A stretch of DNA of 64,000 nucleotides. Origin: Pseudomonadota bacterium. GTDB lineage: Bacteria > Pseudomonadota > Gammaproteobacteria > Burkholderiales > Sulfuriferulaceae. This document shows, one piece after another, positions 8,268 through 17,932 of the stretch. Positions within the stretch are counted from its first letter, which is position 1, and the number at the start of each line of letters is the position of its first letter. Position numbers and translations under genes: made by a program. Under the pieces are notes generated by a model that did not search any database, was not told the DNA's origin, and saw only the letters and a program-made list of their open reading frames with translations. The stretch lies in contig JAJYPN010000003.1 of NCBI GenBank assembly GCA_021795395.1, positions 1 through 64,000 of the forward strand, read 5' to 3'.

Positions 8268-10746
8268 AGTGAACCTCCATTTTTCCTTCTGGGATTAAGC
8301 TCAACCCGAAATCTTCGTTGTAGTAGCGTGCATCTGCAAGATAGAGAATATCCACCCCTGTTTGTATTTCATGCAAGATTTTTTCGTCTAGGAACTTTTT
8401 CATCTGCTGAGGAAATACGTTGACAGTATATTGTTGCGCCCGGCGCAAAAGTTTAAATTGGTTTTCAACCTCGTATGCCCCGCAAAGTTCGCCAATCAAG
8501 TTTTTGCCCTCAATTCCGTAGGGAACGATAACGCCCCGAGTTGGCGCATCAATCGACTTAAAAGCATTGGCAGCGGCCATGAATGACTGACGAAGATATA
8601 GATTGAAAGGCTTACCCTGACAACGGTGAAATTCCTCAACTGCATTGATATTGCCGGCAAGCAGATTTAGCAGAGTATCGTCATGCCCCAGCACCTTATT
8701 GCTTATCGGGTAATCCATTTCGCCACGACGTTCCGCAAAATAGTAGTTGAAGTAGCACGTTATAGCAGTCGGCCCAAGCAAGTCGTTGTCAAACCGAGCT
8801 GGGTCTTTTTCAAATTCGTCGAGAAGCCGCTCCGTAACGCGCTGCCCACAAGCTATGTCCACGAGCATATCCACTTGCTCTTCGCTGAGATTGACGATAT
8901 GAACATGCCCAATATCCCGCAGCCCGTTCCGGTTGCATCTACCCGCCGCCTGGGCAATGGAGTCCAGCCCTGCAACTGAACGAATAACGGCACCGAAATC
9001 TACATCCACGCCAGCTTCAATTAACTGGGTGCTGACGCATAATATTCGCTCTTTGGCTTCAAGGCGTTGCCGGATTTCTGCCAAAATTGCGCGCCGGTGA
9101 GCTGGGCACATGCTCGTGCTCAGGTGGTAAATCGGCATGGCTGTCTCCATGTCGTGGCATAATTGAAATATTGTTTGAGCCGATTTCTTGGTATTGACGA
9201 TCACCAAGCAACTATTGGCTTGTTTGGCTTCTTCCATTGCAAGAGTTGCGACTTCCTTATCTGACCAGCCTCCAGGCTTTCTTCGATTGAGAACTCTGAC
9301 TCGTTTGAGCTTTCTGAAAAGCTCGCCCACATCAGGCATGATTTCATTGTCCGGTGGAATGCGTAGCGCGCCTTTAGATTGCTCAACCATGTTCATGAGT
9401 GGTTGGGTTGCTGTACACAACACTACTGTCGTGCCGCAGCGCTCAACAAGGAAATTGATAGCGTTACAGAAGAGATGGATGCAATTGATAGGGAGGGTCT
9501 GTATTTCATCAAAAACCAATACAGCATTCGCCAGTTGATGCAGACGACGTGGCCCGCGTGTACCAGCGCCAAACAGCGTCTCAAGCATCTGTACATTGGT
9601 GGTGTAAATAATTGGCGCATCCCAATTTTCGACCAACATTTTGGTTTTCCAATTTTCTTCTTCGGGCATGAGGTTTGAATGGTGCTCAAGCACAATGCCG
9701 TTAGACTGCACACCATCCGGCTCAAGAATTTTCCGAACGACATCCGCGTTCTGGTCAATGATGGAAGTAAATGGAATAGCGTAAATTATTCGTTCCATCA
9801 TGTTTTTTTCCGCGTGATGTAAGGCAAAGCGCAAACTAGCGAGTGTCTTACCTCCGCCTGTAGGGACCGTCAGAGTGTAGATGCCCTTTTCATTCTCTGC
9901 CTTGTCACGACAATGCTGAGAAATATTAACGCGAAGCACGTCGATAGGTTTGTTGGCGGCAAAACTTGATAGGTGGCTATCAAGTCGAGTTATCAAGTGC
10001 GACCATTCACCATATTGCCCGTGTTGCCTGGCCTTTGCAGCGTGTGGCTTCTCAAAATCCGCACTGTTGGTACGGTCGGCATCAATCAGGCAACTGAATA
10101 GATAGCGAACAAGCAGCCCCACTTTAAACCGGACGATCTGTTCATCCCCGCGCTTTTTCTCCAACTCCGCAATTTGTTGGAGAGATTTTGTAAGGCCATC
10201 TACGACCTCTGGGTTGTTCACCAATTCACGAAAGCGCGCCTCAATGGTTTTGTCCATCTTGGCGATAGCCTCCCGAAAATGAGTGAATTCATCGTGCTTT
10301 GTAATTCGTTTTGTAAAACGGTCTTCGCCAAAGCTGTTGGTGTCAGAAGATAGGCAATCAATCAAACCGGAATGGTGAGAGGCAATGCACAAGGATAGCA
10401 TCTGCCCAACAATGGGCCCCATTTTGCCGCGAGGGGAAAGTTCCCGCCAAACGAGCTGTGCGCCAGCCGTGGAATGATCCACCTTCCCTTTTTGGCTTTT
10501 TGCATCAACATAGTTGTCTTCGTCCTGTTCGATCAAACCAACCGCAGATTTCAGATAAGCTTGAAACTCCTCGCTGTACTTACCCAAATCATGGAGCAAG
10601 CCAATCAATTCCCCCTGTTCATGCAAGCCGATTTTGGCTGCTAGTGACTGCGCAATCCTTGAGACCCCAAGTAGATGGTTTTCCAGGCTTTGGACGACCC
10701 CATCAGACTTTCGTTGATGCGCGATGTAGAGAGTGGTTTTGTTCAT
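8260..10746 (-). CDS. cas3: Cas3 helicase-nuclease (HD plus DExH)
   Basis: An 828-residue fused Cas3. The HD nuclease is seen as His24, LLHDLGK (residues 50-56), His91 and SHHSG (123-127). The superfamily 2 helicase has Walker A PTGGGKT (295-301), Walker B VFDEIQ (411-416), TATQP (445-449) and motif [12 protein letters not shown] (599-608). It is recruited by Cascade to unwind and degrade target DNA. It is the first gene of the effector part of the operon. The ATG at 10746 has no good ribosome site of its own; a mini-ORF with a strong site lies just upstream. Confidence 0.97.
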   Translation of the reverse strand: MNKTTLYIAHQRKSDGVVQSLENHLLGVSRIAQSLAAKIGLHEQGELIGLLHDLGKYSEEFQAYLKSAVGLIEQDEDNYVDAKSQKGKVDHSTAGAQLVWRELSPRGKMGPIVGQMLSLCIASHHSGLIDCLSSDTNSFGEDRFTKRITKHDEFTHFREAIAKMDKTIEARFRELVNNPEVVDGLTKSLQQIAELEKKRGDEQIVRFKVGLLVRYLFSCLIDADRTNSADFEKPHAAKARQHGQYGEWSHLITRLDSHLSSFAANKPIDVLRVNISQHCRDKAENEKGIYTLTVPTGGGKTLASLRFALHHAEKNMMERIIYAIPFTSIIDQNADVVRKILEPDGVQSNGIVLEHHSNLMPEEENWKTKMLVENWDAPIIYTTNVQMLETLFGAGTRGPRRLHQLANAVLVFDEIQTLPINCIHLFCNAINFLVERCGTTVVLCTATQPLMNMVEQSKGALRIPPDNEIMPDVGELFRKLKRVRVLNRRKPGGWSDKEVATLAMEEAKQANSCLVIVNTKKSAQTIFQLCHDMETAMPIYHLSTSMCPAHRRAILAEIRQRLEAKERILCVSTQLIEAGVDVDFGAVIRSVAGLDSIAQAAGRCNRNGLRDIGHVHIVNLSEEQVDMLVDIACGQRVTERLLDEFEKDPARFDNDLLGPTAITCYFNYYFAERRGEMDYPISNKVLGHDDTLLNLLAGNINAVEEFHRCQGKPFNLYLRQSFMAAANAFKSIDAPTRGVIVPYGIEGKNLIGELCGAYEVENQFKLLRRAQQYTVNVFPQQMKKFLDEKILHEIQTGVDILYLADARYYNEDFGLSLIPEGKMEVHCV

Positions 10747-10764
10747 AACAGTTGGTATTCATAT

Positions 10765-10801
10765 TTATTGTTTATTGTTTATGTCGGCCATGCTACACCT
10801 C
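10765..10801 (-). promoter_or_regulatory. Mini-ORF with strong ribosome site upstream of cas3
   Basis: On the minus strand GGAGGTGTAGC leads into an ATG at 10791, opening an 8-codon ORF (MADINNKQ, stop at 10765). It is in the same frame as cas3 but closed by TAA 18 bases before the cas3 ATG. The ORF spans about three tandem 7-mers (AATAAAC type). cas3 itself lacks a clear Shine-Dalgarno, so ribosomes ending on this mini-ORF might re-initiate at cas3. The reading is inferred; it could also be chance. Confidence 0.35.
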
Positions 10802-10955
10802 CACCGTCTCAAAACATGAGCCTGCCGATTGCCTTTCAAATATTTTTCGGGTGCTTTTCAATCAAGCAACAAAATCACGACAAGCTTTTAATACCTCATA
10901 CGATTATCGCCTACTAACTTAAAATTCTATCGCGGCTCCCCAGATGCCACTTCAT

Positions 10956-11930
10956 TTATCCCGCACCATACGGCCCCCAAGCCCGACCCAGCTCTTCAGC
11001 GACACGCTGCCGCAAACTCGGCGGCGAGAGCACTTCAACATCCCCACCGTACTTTAAAATATCCATGATCAGTTCGCGCGGGTCGGAGTAGGGGATCTGC
11101 AATTCGTAGCTGCCGTCGTCCAGGACCTTTCCCTGTTGTTGCGGGTGCCATTGTTCGCCGGCGACCCAGCGGGCGCGTTCCGGGGTGAAGCGTAATACGG
11201 CGGTATGTTCGGCTTGGCCGGCGAAGATGCCGTAGCTTGAGGTAAAATGCGTGTTTAGCCGATCTTCGTCAATGTCTTTGCAGGGCAGTTCCAGTACGTG
11301 TGCGTCGCTGATGCGTTCGACGGCGAAGCTGCGGAGCGCGCCGCGCAGTTCGCACCAGGCATCGAGGTACCAGTTGTCGCGGTAGTGGATGAGGCGTTGC
11401 GGGGAGAGGGTGCGGTGGCTGTCTTCGCCTTTGGTTCGGGATGAGTAGTGTATGGCTAATTGTTTGCGCTGTACCAGTGCGTCTGCCAGAGTCTGGAAGC
11501 GCTCAGGGTCGATGTCGCGTCCGGCCATGCGCAGGATTTTGATGCGTTTCGGAATTTCTCCTGCGCCGAGATGTTCTGCGGCGAGCAGTTTTTCGATGTG
11601 TTGCTTGAGGGAAGCCAGTTGGCTATCGAACAGTCCGGGTTGGGATTTTTCGAGTATCTGCTGCAAGGTGAGCAGCGCGAGCAGTTCGCCGGGGCTGAAC
11701 CAGACTCCCGGCAATTCGAAACCGCTGCCGTTTTTTTGCGCGTAATGATAGCCGTTGTGGCCGCGGTCGTATTCGATGGGGGCGGAAAAGTACAGCCGCA
11801 TATCCTGGATAATACGATTAACGGTAGCTCGCGAGCATTCGAGTTTGTCCTGGAGGAGTTTTCCGGAAACCGGGTACCGACAGTCGTTCAGAATACGATG
11901 CAAGCGATAGATTCTCTGCAGCTTTTCCAT
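10956..11930 (-). CDS. WYL-domain transcriptional regulator (DeoR-like HTH)
   Basis: A 324-residue regulator with an N-terminal winged helix-turn-helix (GKLLQDKLECSRATVNRII, about residues 23-41), a WYL core (LIHYRDNWYLDAWCELRG, about 179-196) and a C-terminal WCX-like extension (SDPRELIMDILKYGGDVEVL). WYL domains sense ligands, often nucleic acids, and WYL regulators are recurrent next to CRISPR and other defence loci. It lies 209 bp upstream of cas3 on the same strand and reads towards it, so control of the cas operon is plausible but inferred. Confidence 0.9.
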   Translation of the reverse strand: MEKLQRIYRLHRILNDCRYPVSGKLLQDKLECSRATVNRIIQDMRLYFSAPIEYDRGHNGYHYAQKNGSGFELPGVWFSPGELLALLTLQQILEKSQPGLFDSQLASLKQHIEKLLAAEHLGAGEIPKRIKILRMAGRDIDPERFQTLADALVQRKQLAIHYSSRTKGEDSHRTLSPQRLIHYRDNWYLDAWCELRGALRSFAVERISDAHVLELPCKDIDEDRLNTHFTSSYGIFAGQAEHTAVLRFTPERARWVAGEQWHPQQQGKVLDDGSYELQIPYSDPRELIMDILKYGGDVEVLSPPSLRQRVAEELGRAWGPYGAG

Positions 11931-12072
11931 GAATTCCGATCGAAGGTGACGAAATTAATTCTATAACGACAAGAAGTTACATATATTTAACCGTTGATGG
12001 GGCATTTTCATATTAAGTATCGTTTAAGAATGCCTGGTTATACTATGCGATAGCGAAAATGAAGGGAGAGCC

Positions 12073-13428
12073 ATGGGGTTGCGGGGAATTGGCGCGTTAT
12101 TGGGTGGGTGTCTGCTGTCGGCGTGTACGAGTTACGCGCCGCAGGCATTGCCGACACGGGTGAATCTGCCTGCTTCGGCGGCGGCAGTGTCGGTCCATCC
12201 CGCGCAATTGCCGTTCCGGCAATTGACTACGCATATCTATAATCCGGCCGATGGGCTGGATAGCGACGAGGTGGCGATGCTGGCGGTCGCCAACAATCCC
12301 CAGCTGCGGGCGGCTCGCGATGCCTTGGGTCTGGCTCGGGCGCAAGCCTTTTCGGCGGGTTTGCTACCGGACCCGCAGCTGGATTACGGCGCGGATCATC
12401 CTACCAATTATGTCCCGGGGGGGGCGTACAACAGCTACGGGACGGTACTGACTTACGACGTCAATGCCTTGCTGTTGCGGTCTTCGCGCAAGCAGGCCGC
12501 AGAGTACGAAGCGCAACGCGTCAATGATGATTTGCTGTGGCAGGAGTGGCAGGTGGTGAGTCAGGCGCGTTTGTTGTTTGCGCGGCTGCTCGCGCAAGAC
12601 GCGCTGATGCAGTCTTTGCAGCGGTCGCGTACTTTGCTGTCCGGGCGTTATCAGGCCAGCCGGCTGGCGTTGGCGCAAGGCAATGCGACGGCGGATTTTG
12701 TCGGCAGCGATTTGCTGGCACTGCAGGTGGTCGATCGCCAATACCGCGATCTGGAGCGCGCCCGTCTGCAGAACCGGGCGGCTCTGAATGCGGTGCTCGG
12801 GCTGGCGGAATCGGTCGAGCTGCATCTGGTCGCCGAAACGTCGCCGCCAGCGCTCGATGTTGCCGCATTGCAGGCGAATATCCCGCAATTATTGCAGCAG
12901 CGTCCCGATATCCGTGCCTTGCAGGCGGGATATCAATCGCAGGAAGAAAAATTTCGCGGCGCGGTGCTGGCGCAATTTCCCGCCTTGAATGTCGGGGTGA
13001 CGCGGGCGCGGGATAATACCGGCATCGATTCGCTGGGTTTTGCCATCAGTCTGAGCCTGCCCATTTTCAATCGCAATCGCGGCAATATCGCCATCGCCAA
13101 GGCCAGCCGTAAAAAGCTGTACGACGAATATCAGGAGCGCTTGAACAGCGCCGACAGCGAAATCGCTCTGGCGCTGCAAAATCTGCCGCTGCTGCAGGCG
13201 CAGCTGGCACGTACGGAGCTGGGCAGTACTGATTTGCAGACGCTGGCGCAACGCGCAACGGCGGCCTATCGGGCGGGTAACCTGACGGCGCCCGATTATG
13301 TGCGCATACGTACCGCTTTGCTCGACAAACAGAATGAAGCGATTAATTTGAGGGAAAGCTTGGAGGAACAGCGCATAGCGCTGACTACCTTGCTTGGGCC
13401 CGATTTGCCGGAACGGAGCAAGCCATGA
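12073..13428 (+). CDS. RND-type outer-membrane efflux lipoprotein (TolC/NodT-like)
   Basis: A 451-residue outer-membrane factor. The N-terminus has a signal peptide ending in a lipobox (LLSAC, Cys18), so it is lipid-anchored. Two copies of the outer efflux protein pattern follow, the first with VAMLAVANNPQLRAARDALG and the second with QRPDIRALQAGYQSQEEK, then LNVGVTRARDN and SLPIFNRNRGNIAIA, typical of TolC trimers. A strong GAAGGGAG precedes the ATG. The stop overlaps the next gene (ATGA), so it forms an operon with the adaptor and the pump. Confidence 0.92.
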   Translation: MGLRGIGALLGGCLLSACTSYAPQALPTRVNLPASAAAVSVHPAQLPFRQLTTHIYNPADGLDSDEVAMLAVANNPQLRAARDALGLARAQAFSAGLLPDPQLDYGADHPTNYVPGGAYNSYGTVLTYDVNALLLRSSRKQAAEYEAQRVNDDLLWQEWQVVSQARLLFARLLAQDALMQSLQRSRTLLSGRYQASRLALAQGNATADFVGSDLLALQVVDRQYRDLERARLQNRAALNAVLGLAESVELHLVAETSPPALDVAALQANIPQLLQQRPDIRALQAGYQSQEEKFRGAVLAQFPALNVGVTRARDNTGIDSLGFAISLSLPIFNRNRGNIAIAKASRKKLYDEYQERLNSADSEIALALQNLPLLQAQLARTELGSTDLQTLAQRATAAYRAGNLTAPDYVRIRTALLDKQNEAINLRESLEEQRIALTTLLGPDLPERSKP

Positions 13429-14462
13429 AGTTCGGAGTGATTTTATTTTTTGTAATGCTAATCCTGTCTGGCGCCCGGGCTGATAATGACGCTCCCACCG
13501 CCGAACCCCAGGCAGAAATCAGCGCTGCGGTACGAGTGGCGGCGTTGCAGCGGCAAACCGTCAGCGCTACGGTACGGGCGTACGGCGTGGTGACTAACGA
13601 TCCGCGACAAATTCAGACAGTGAGTGTGCCGCGCGCCGGGCAAATTGCGGAAATTGATATCGCCGTCGGTCAGCGGATAAGCAAAGGAGAGCCGTTGCTC
13701 GTTTTTGCTACCAGCCCGGAAGCCGCATCGGCTTACCGGCAGGCTGGTGCAGCACTGGACGAAGCGCGGGCGCAAGGCCGCAGCGTAGCGCAATTATTGC
13801 AGCAGCAACTCGCTACGCAGTCGCAACTGGCGGCGGCGGATAAAATGCTGGCGGATGCGCAAGCCAATCTGGCCGCCTTGCAAAGGGATGGCGCAGGCAA
13901 GACGGTACAGCGGCTGGTCGCGCCCTTCGATGCGCTGGTGGCAGCGGTTGCCGTACATCCCGGCGATCGGGTCGCGCCCGGCGCCACGTTGGCGTTGCTG
14001 GCCAGATCGGGTGCAGAGCGCGCCAGGCTGGGAGTCGAGCCGGAAGATGCGGCGCGCGTGCGGCCCGGAATGCCGGTCGCGATCCGGTCGGTATTCGGTG
14101 ACGTTCATGTCGAAGGTCAGGTCGCACAGGTAAGCGGGGGGCTCGACCCGATTACCCAACTGGTCGATGTGTGGGTATCTTTGCCGGCGGCGGCTTTGTT
14201 GCCGGGATCGCAAGTACGGGGCGAAATACGGCTGGACCGGTATACGGCTACGGTCGTGCCGCGTTCGGCGGTATTGCGCGACGACCGCGGCGCGTACTTG
14301 TTTCAGGTAGTGCGCGGCAAGGCGCAAAGAATAGCGGTAAAAACCGGTCTGGAGCAGGATGGCGTGATCGCAGTCAACGGCGCCCTGATCGCCGATGCGC
14401 CGATCGTCGTACTAGGCAATTACGAATTGCGCGAGGGTATGCAAGTCAGGGTATCCCGATGA
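13425..14462 (+). CDS. RND efflux periplasmic adaptor (membrane fusion protein)
   Basis: A 345-residue HlyD/CzcB-type adaptor with an N-terminal signal peptide (about residues 1-20, ending near GARA). Next comes a biotinyl-lipoyl-like half (VPRAGQIAEIDIAVGQRISKGEP... region about 67-95), a coiled-coil hairpin rich in Ala and Gln (residues about 103-150), and beta-barrel and membrane-proximal parts (VEPEDAARVRPGMPV). It bridges the inner-membrane pump and the outer-membrane channel. It overlaps both neighbours by four bases. Confidence 0.92.
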   Translation: MKFGVILFFVMLILSGARADNDAPTAEPQAEISAAVRVAALQRQTVSATVRAYGVVTNDPRQIQTVSVPRAGQIAEIDIAVGQRISKGEPLLVFATSPEAASAYRQAGAALDEARAQGRSVAQLLQQQLATQSQLAAADKMLADAQANLAALQRDGAGKTVQRLVAPFDALVAAVAVHPGDRVAPGATLALLARSGAERARLGVEPEDAARVRPGMPVAIRSVFGDVHVEGQVAQVSGGLDPITQLVDVWVSLPAAALLPGSQVRGEIRLDRYTATVVPRSAVLRDDRGAYLFQVVRGKAQRIAVKTGLEQDGVIAVNGALIADAPIVVLGNYELREGMQVRVSR

Positions 14463-17400
14463 ATTTTACCGCATGGATGCAGCAGCATCGCCGATCGATC
14501 CTGTTCTTGTTGATATTGCTGGCGGTGGCGGGCGGCATCGCCAGCTTCCGATTGCCGGTTACCTTGTTTCCCAATGTCGATTTTCCGCGTGTCGTCGTTT
14601 CGCTCGATGCCGGCGACCGGCCGGCCGACATGATGGTGCTGGCGGTGACCCAACCGGTAGAAGAAGCGGTGCGCCGTGTTCCCGGCGTACGCGAAGTGCG
14701 GTCTACCACCAGTCGCGGCGCGGCGGATATATCGATCAGCTTCGATTGGGGTATCGACATGGGTCTGGCGACGTCGCAGATCGGCCAGGCCATTACCCAG
14801 GTTTTGCCGAGTCTGCCGGTCGGCACGCAGATGCTGATACGGCGGATGGATCCGACGGTATTTCCAATACTGGCTTATAGCCTCACTTCCGCTGCAGAGA
14901 CGCAGTCGCAACTCTACGATCTGGCGCGCTATCAGCTCCGACCTTTATTGCTCGGCGTCAATGGCGTGGCGCGGGTCGAGGTGATCGGCGGTGCTCAGCA
15001 GGAATATCGGGTCAGCGTCGATCCGGCGAAATTGAATGCGCTCGGCCTGACATTGAGCGACATCGCGCAAACCCTGAACGCGGCGAATGTCGTGACGGCG
15101 GTGGGCCGTTTGCAGGATCATTACAAGCTGTATCTGGCGATAGCCGATACGCGCCTGCAATCGTTGCGGCAGATCGAGGATACCGTGATCAAGACCGGTA
15201 CCGGAACGATCGTTCGGCTCGCCGATGTGGCGACCGTCAGCAATAACGTGAAACCGCTCTGGACGCGGGTGACCGCCGACGGACGCGAGGCGGTGCTGTT
15301 CAATATTTACCAGCAGCCGGGCAGCAACAGCGTGCAGATCGCCCGCGATGTCGCGGCCCGGCTGGCGGCTTATCGCTCGCAGATACCGGCGTCGGTCAAG
15401 CTGGCGAACTGGTACGACCAGAGCGTGCTGGTACTCGACTCCGCCGCCAGCGTGCGCGATGCGATCCTTATCGGTACCGGTCTTGCGGTGCTGGTGTTGT
15501 TGCTGTTTTTGCGCAATTTGAAGATTACGTTGATCGCTGCAATCGTAGTGCCCGCGGTATTATCGGCGACGGTGGTGCTGCTGTACGGTCTGGGGATGAG
15601 TTTCAATATCATGACGCTGGGCGGCATGGCGGCGGCAGTGGGCCTGATCATCGACGATGCGATCGTGATGATCGAGCATATCGTGCGGCGTCTGCGCGGT
15701 GCCCGCGGCGAACATCACGGCCGGGTGATGGCGGCGGCCGCCGAATTCATCCGCCCGCTGTCGGGTTCGTCGGCATCGACGATAGTCATCTTTGTGCCGC
15801 TGGCGTTTTTGACCGGCGTGACCGGTGCATTTTTCAAGGCACTGTCGTTGACGATGGCGGCCGGACTGATTATTTCGTTTCTGGTGACCTGGCTCGCGGT
15901 GCCTTTGCTGGCGGATTATTTTTTGACCGAAAAAGACGCCGCGCAGGAAGAGGGCGGCCGCTATACCGCCGTTCTGCACCGCCAATACGACAGGCTGATG
16001 CGGCGCTGGCTGGCGCAGCCTGCATGGATACTGGTGTTGATCGTGCCTTTGCTCGGCGTTGGATATTTTGCGTTCAATCAGGTCGGGTCGGGCTTCATGC
16101 CGGCGATGGATGAAGGCGGATTCACGCTGGATTACCGTTCCGCACCGGGTACTTCGCTGGCCGAAACCGACCGTCTGCTGCGTCAGGTCGAGGCGATCAT
16201 CAAGGCCAATCCCTACGTGGATACCTATTCGCGCAGAACCGGTACGCAATTGGGCGGCGGTATTACCGAAACCAATGAAGGCGACTTTTTCATACGGCTG
16301 AAATCGGGGTCGCGACCGCCGATTAGCGCGGTGATGGACGATATACGCGGGCGTATCGAACGTTTCGTGCCGGGTTTGCATATCGAGATGGCGCAACTGA
16401 TGGAAGACGAAATCGGCGATTTGACGGCGGTGCCGCAGCCGATAGAAATCAAATTGTACGGCGACAATCCCGAGCAGCTGGAAGCAACCGCCCATCGCGT
16501 GCAGGTGGCTATCGATCAGGTGCCCAATGTAGTCGATACGCGCGACGGGATCAATCCGGCGGGCGATGCGCTGGTCATTCATGTCGACCCGGTCAAGGCG
16601 GCGTTGCAAGGCGTGACCGTAGCGTCTATTACCCAAGCCGCGCAGGCGTACCTGGCCGGGACTGTGGCGACGCAAATCCAGAGCGGCCCGAAACTGGTCG
16701 GCGTGCGCGTATGGGTTCCGTCGGCGCAACGCGCCATCGTGCCCGATGTGGGCGCAATGCTGATCCGTGCGCCGGACGGCCATCTATTCCCGCTGCGCCG
16801 GGTCGCGACCATTTACCCGGTAAGCGGGCAACCCCAGATCGAGCGCGAGAATCTGAAGCGCATGGTGGCGGTGACCGGGCGTATTTCCGGACGGTCGATG
16901 GGAGCGGTCATGGCGGATGTCAAGCGGCTCATGGCCAAACCGGATTTATTGCCGCGAGGAATCTACTTTGAACTGGGCGGCATGTACGAGCAGCAGCAAA
17001 TCGCTTTCCGGGGTTTGATCGCGGTGTTTGTGGCGGCGACCGGGTTGGTGTTTCTGTTGCTGCTGTTCATGTATGAGAGTTTTCTGATCGCGCTCGCTAT
17101 CCTGGCGATGCCTTTGCTGGCGGTGGCCGCTGTATTTGCCGGCTTGTGGATCAGCGGCATCGAGCTGAACATCTCCGCGATGATGGGAATGACGATGATC
17201 ATCGGCATTGTTACCGAAGTCGCGATATTCTATTTTTCCGAATACCGCGATGTAGCGGCAGAATTACCGCTGGATGATGCGCTCATCGCCGCCGGGAAAA
17301 ATCGCATGCGGCCCATCGCCATGACCACGTTCGCGGCTATATTGACCTTGCTGCCGCTGGCATTCGCTATCGGTCAGGGCTCTGCCATGCAGCAGCCGCT

Positions 17401-17503
17401 GGCGGTGGCGATTATCGCCGGGCTGCTGGTGCAGTTGCCGCTGGTGTTGCTTGTCATGCCGTCGCTCTATAGTATACTGCTGGGCAAACAGCGCCGTAGC
17501 TGA
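14459..17503 (+). CDS. RND efflux pump, inner-membrane transporter
   Basis: A 1014-residue proton-driven transporter of the HAE1/AcrB type. The first membrane helix lies at residues 10-30 (SILFLLILLAVAGG). The TM4 proton relay reads GLIIDDAIVMIEHIV, with two Asp as in HAE1 pumps rather than the single Asp of CzcA metal pumps. FMPAMDEGG and a duplicated C-terminal membrane half are present. I use the ATG at 14459, which overlaps the adaptor stop; an in-frame start at 14171 lies inside the adaptor gene and is not real. The substrate cannot be told from sequence; no metal-binding motif stands out. Confidence 0.93.
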   Translation: MNFTAWMQQHRRSILFLLILLAVAGGIASFRLPVTLFPNVDFPRVVVSLDAGDRPADMMVLAVTQPVEEAVRRVPGVREVRSTTSRGAADISISFDWGIDMGLATSQIGQAITQVLPSLPVGTQMLIRRMDPTVFPILAYSLTSAAETQSQLYDLARYQLRPLLLGVNGVARVEVIGGAQQEYRVSVDPAKLNALGLTLSDIAQTLNAANVVTAVGRLQDHYKLYLAIADTRLQSLRQIEDTVIKTGTGTIVRLADVATVSNNVKPLWTRVTADGREAVLFNIYQQPGSNSVQIARDVAARLAAYRSQIPASVKLANWYDQSVLVLDSAASVRDAILIGTGLAVLVLLLFLRNLKITLIAAIVVPAVLSATVVLLYGLGMSFNIMTLGGMAAAVGLIIDDAIVMIEHIVRRLRGARGEHHGRVMAAAAEFIRPLSGSSASTIVIFVPLAFLTGVTGAFFKALSLTMAAGLIISFLVTWLAVPLLADYFLTEKDAAQEEGGRYTAVLHRQYDRLMRRWLAQPAWILVLIVPLLGVGYFAFNQVGSGFMPAMDEGGFTLDYRSAPGTSLAETDRLLRQVEAIIKANPYVDTYSRRTGTQLGGGITETNEGDFFIRLKSGSRPPISAVMDDIRGRIERFVPGLHIEMAQLMEDEIGDLTAVPQPIEIKLYGDNPEQLEATAHRVQVAIDQVPNVVDTRDGINPAGDALVIHVDPVKAALQGVTVASITQAAQAYLAGTVATQIQSGPKLVGVRVWVPSAQRAIVPDVGAMLIRAPDGHLFPLRRVATIYPVSGQPQIERENLKRMVAVTGRISGRSMGAVMADVKRLMAKPDLLPRGIYFELGGMYEQQQIAFRGLIAVFVAATGLVFLLLLFMYESFLIALAILAMPLLAVAAVFAGLWISGIELNISAMMGMTMIIGIVTEVAIFYFSEYRDVAAELPLDDALIAAGKNRMRPIAMTTFAAILTLLPLAFAIGQGSAMQQPLAVAIIAGLLVQLPLVLLVMPSLYSILLGKQRRS

Positions 17504-17543
17504 TTATTCATGACACAGCAACCGGATTCAACAAGGTCGATCT

Positions 17544-17927
17544 ATGAACAAGCACATCATCCATACCGAGTCTGCGCCCGCAGCGATCGGTAGTTATTCT
17601 CAAGCCGTCAGGGCAGGCGATACCGTATATCTTTCCGGCCAGATCGGTCTTGACCCGATGTCGATGCAAATGGCCGACGGTATCACCGGGCAAATCCATC
17701 GGGTATTCCAGAACTTGCAGGCCGTAGCGGCGGCGGCGGGCGGGTCGCTGGACGATATCGTCAAACTCAATCTCTATCTGATCGATCTGGGCCATTTTTC
17801 CAGGGTGAACGAGATTATGGCCGAATACTTTACCCAGCCTTATCCGGCGCGTGCCGCAGTCGGCGTAGCGAGTTTGCCGCGCGGAGCGGAATTCGAGGCC
17901 GATGGAGTGCTCGTTATCGGCGTGTAG
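17544..17927 (+). CDS. ridA: RidA family enamine/imine deaminase
   Basis: A 127-residue YjgF/YER057c/UK114 protein. [24 protein letters not shown] near the start, and [20 protein letters not shown] at the end, containing the active-site Arg, are diagnostic. It hydrolyses reactive 2-aminoacrylate and other enamines made by PLP enzymes and is cytosolic and trimeric. AAGG lies about eight bases before the ATG. recG follows after six bases, so the two are probably co-transcribed. Confidence 0.96.
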   Translation: MNKHIIHTESAPAAIGSYSQAVRAGDTVYLSGQIGLDPMSMQMADGITGQIHRVFQNLQAVAAAAGGSLDDIVKLNLYLIDLGHFSRVNEIMAEYFTQPYPARAAVGVASLPRGAEFEADGVLVIGV

Positions 17928-17932
17928 TCCGT

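Noticed and set aside
10747-10795. Phase-variable switch through the 7-mers before cas3
   Set aside because: Adding or removing one unit still leads to a stop codon, so no frame joins the mini-ORF to cas3.
14171-14458. Upstream extension of the RND pump ORF
   Set aside because: It lies inside the adaptor gene in another frame; the pump starts at the ATGA overlap at 14459.
12521-17208. Many long ORFs on the opposite strand of the RND efflux genes
   Set aside because: They are GC-driven shadows of the three pump genes, with no ribosome sites or family motifs.
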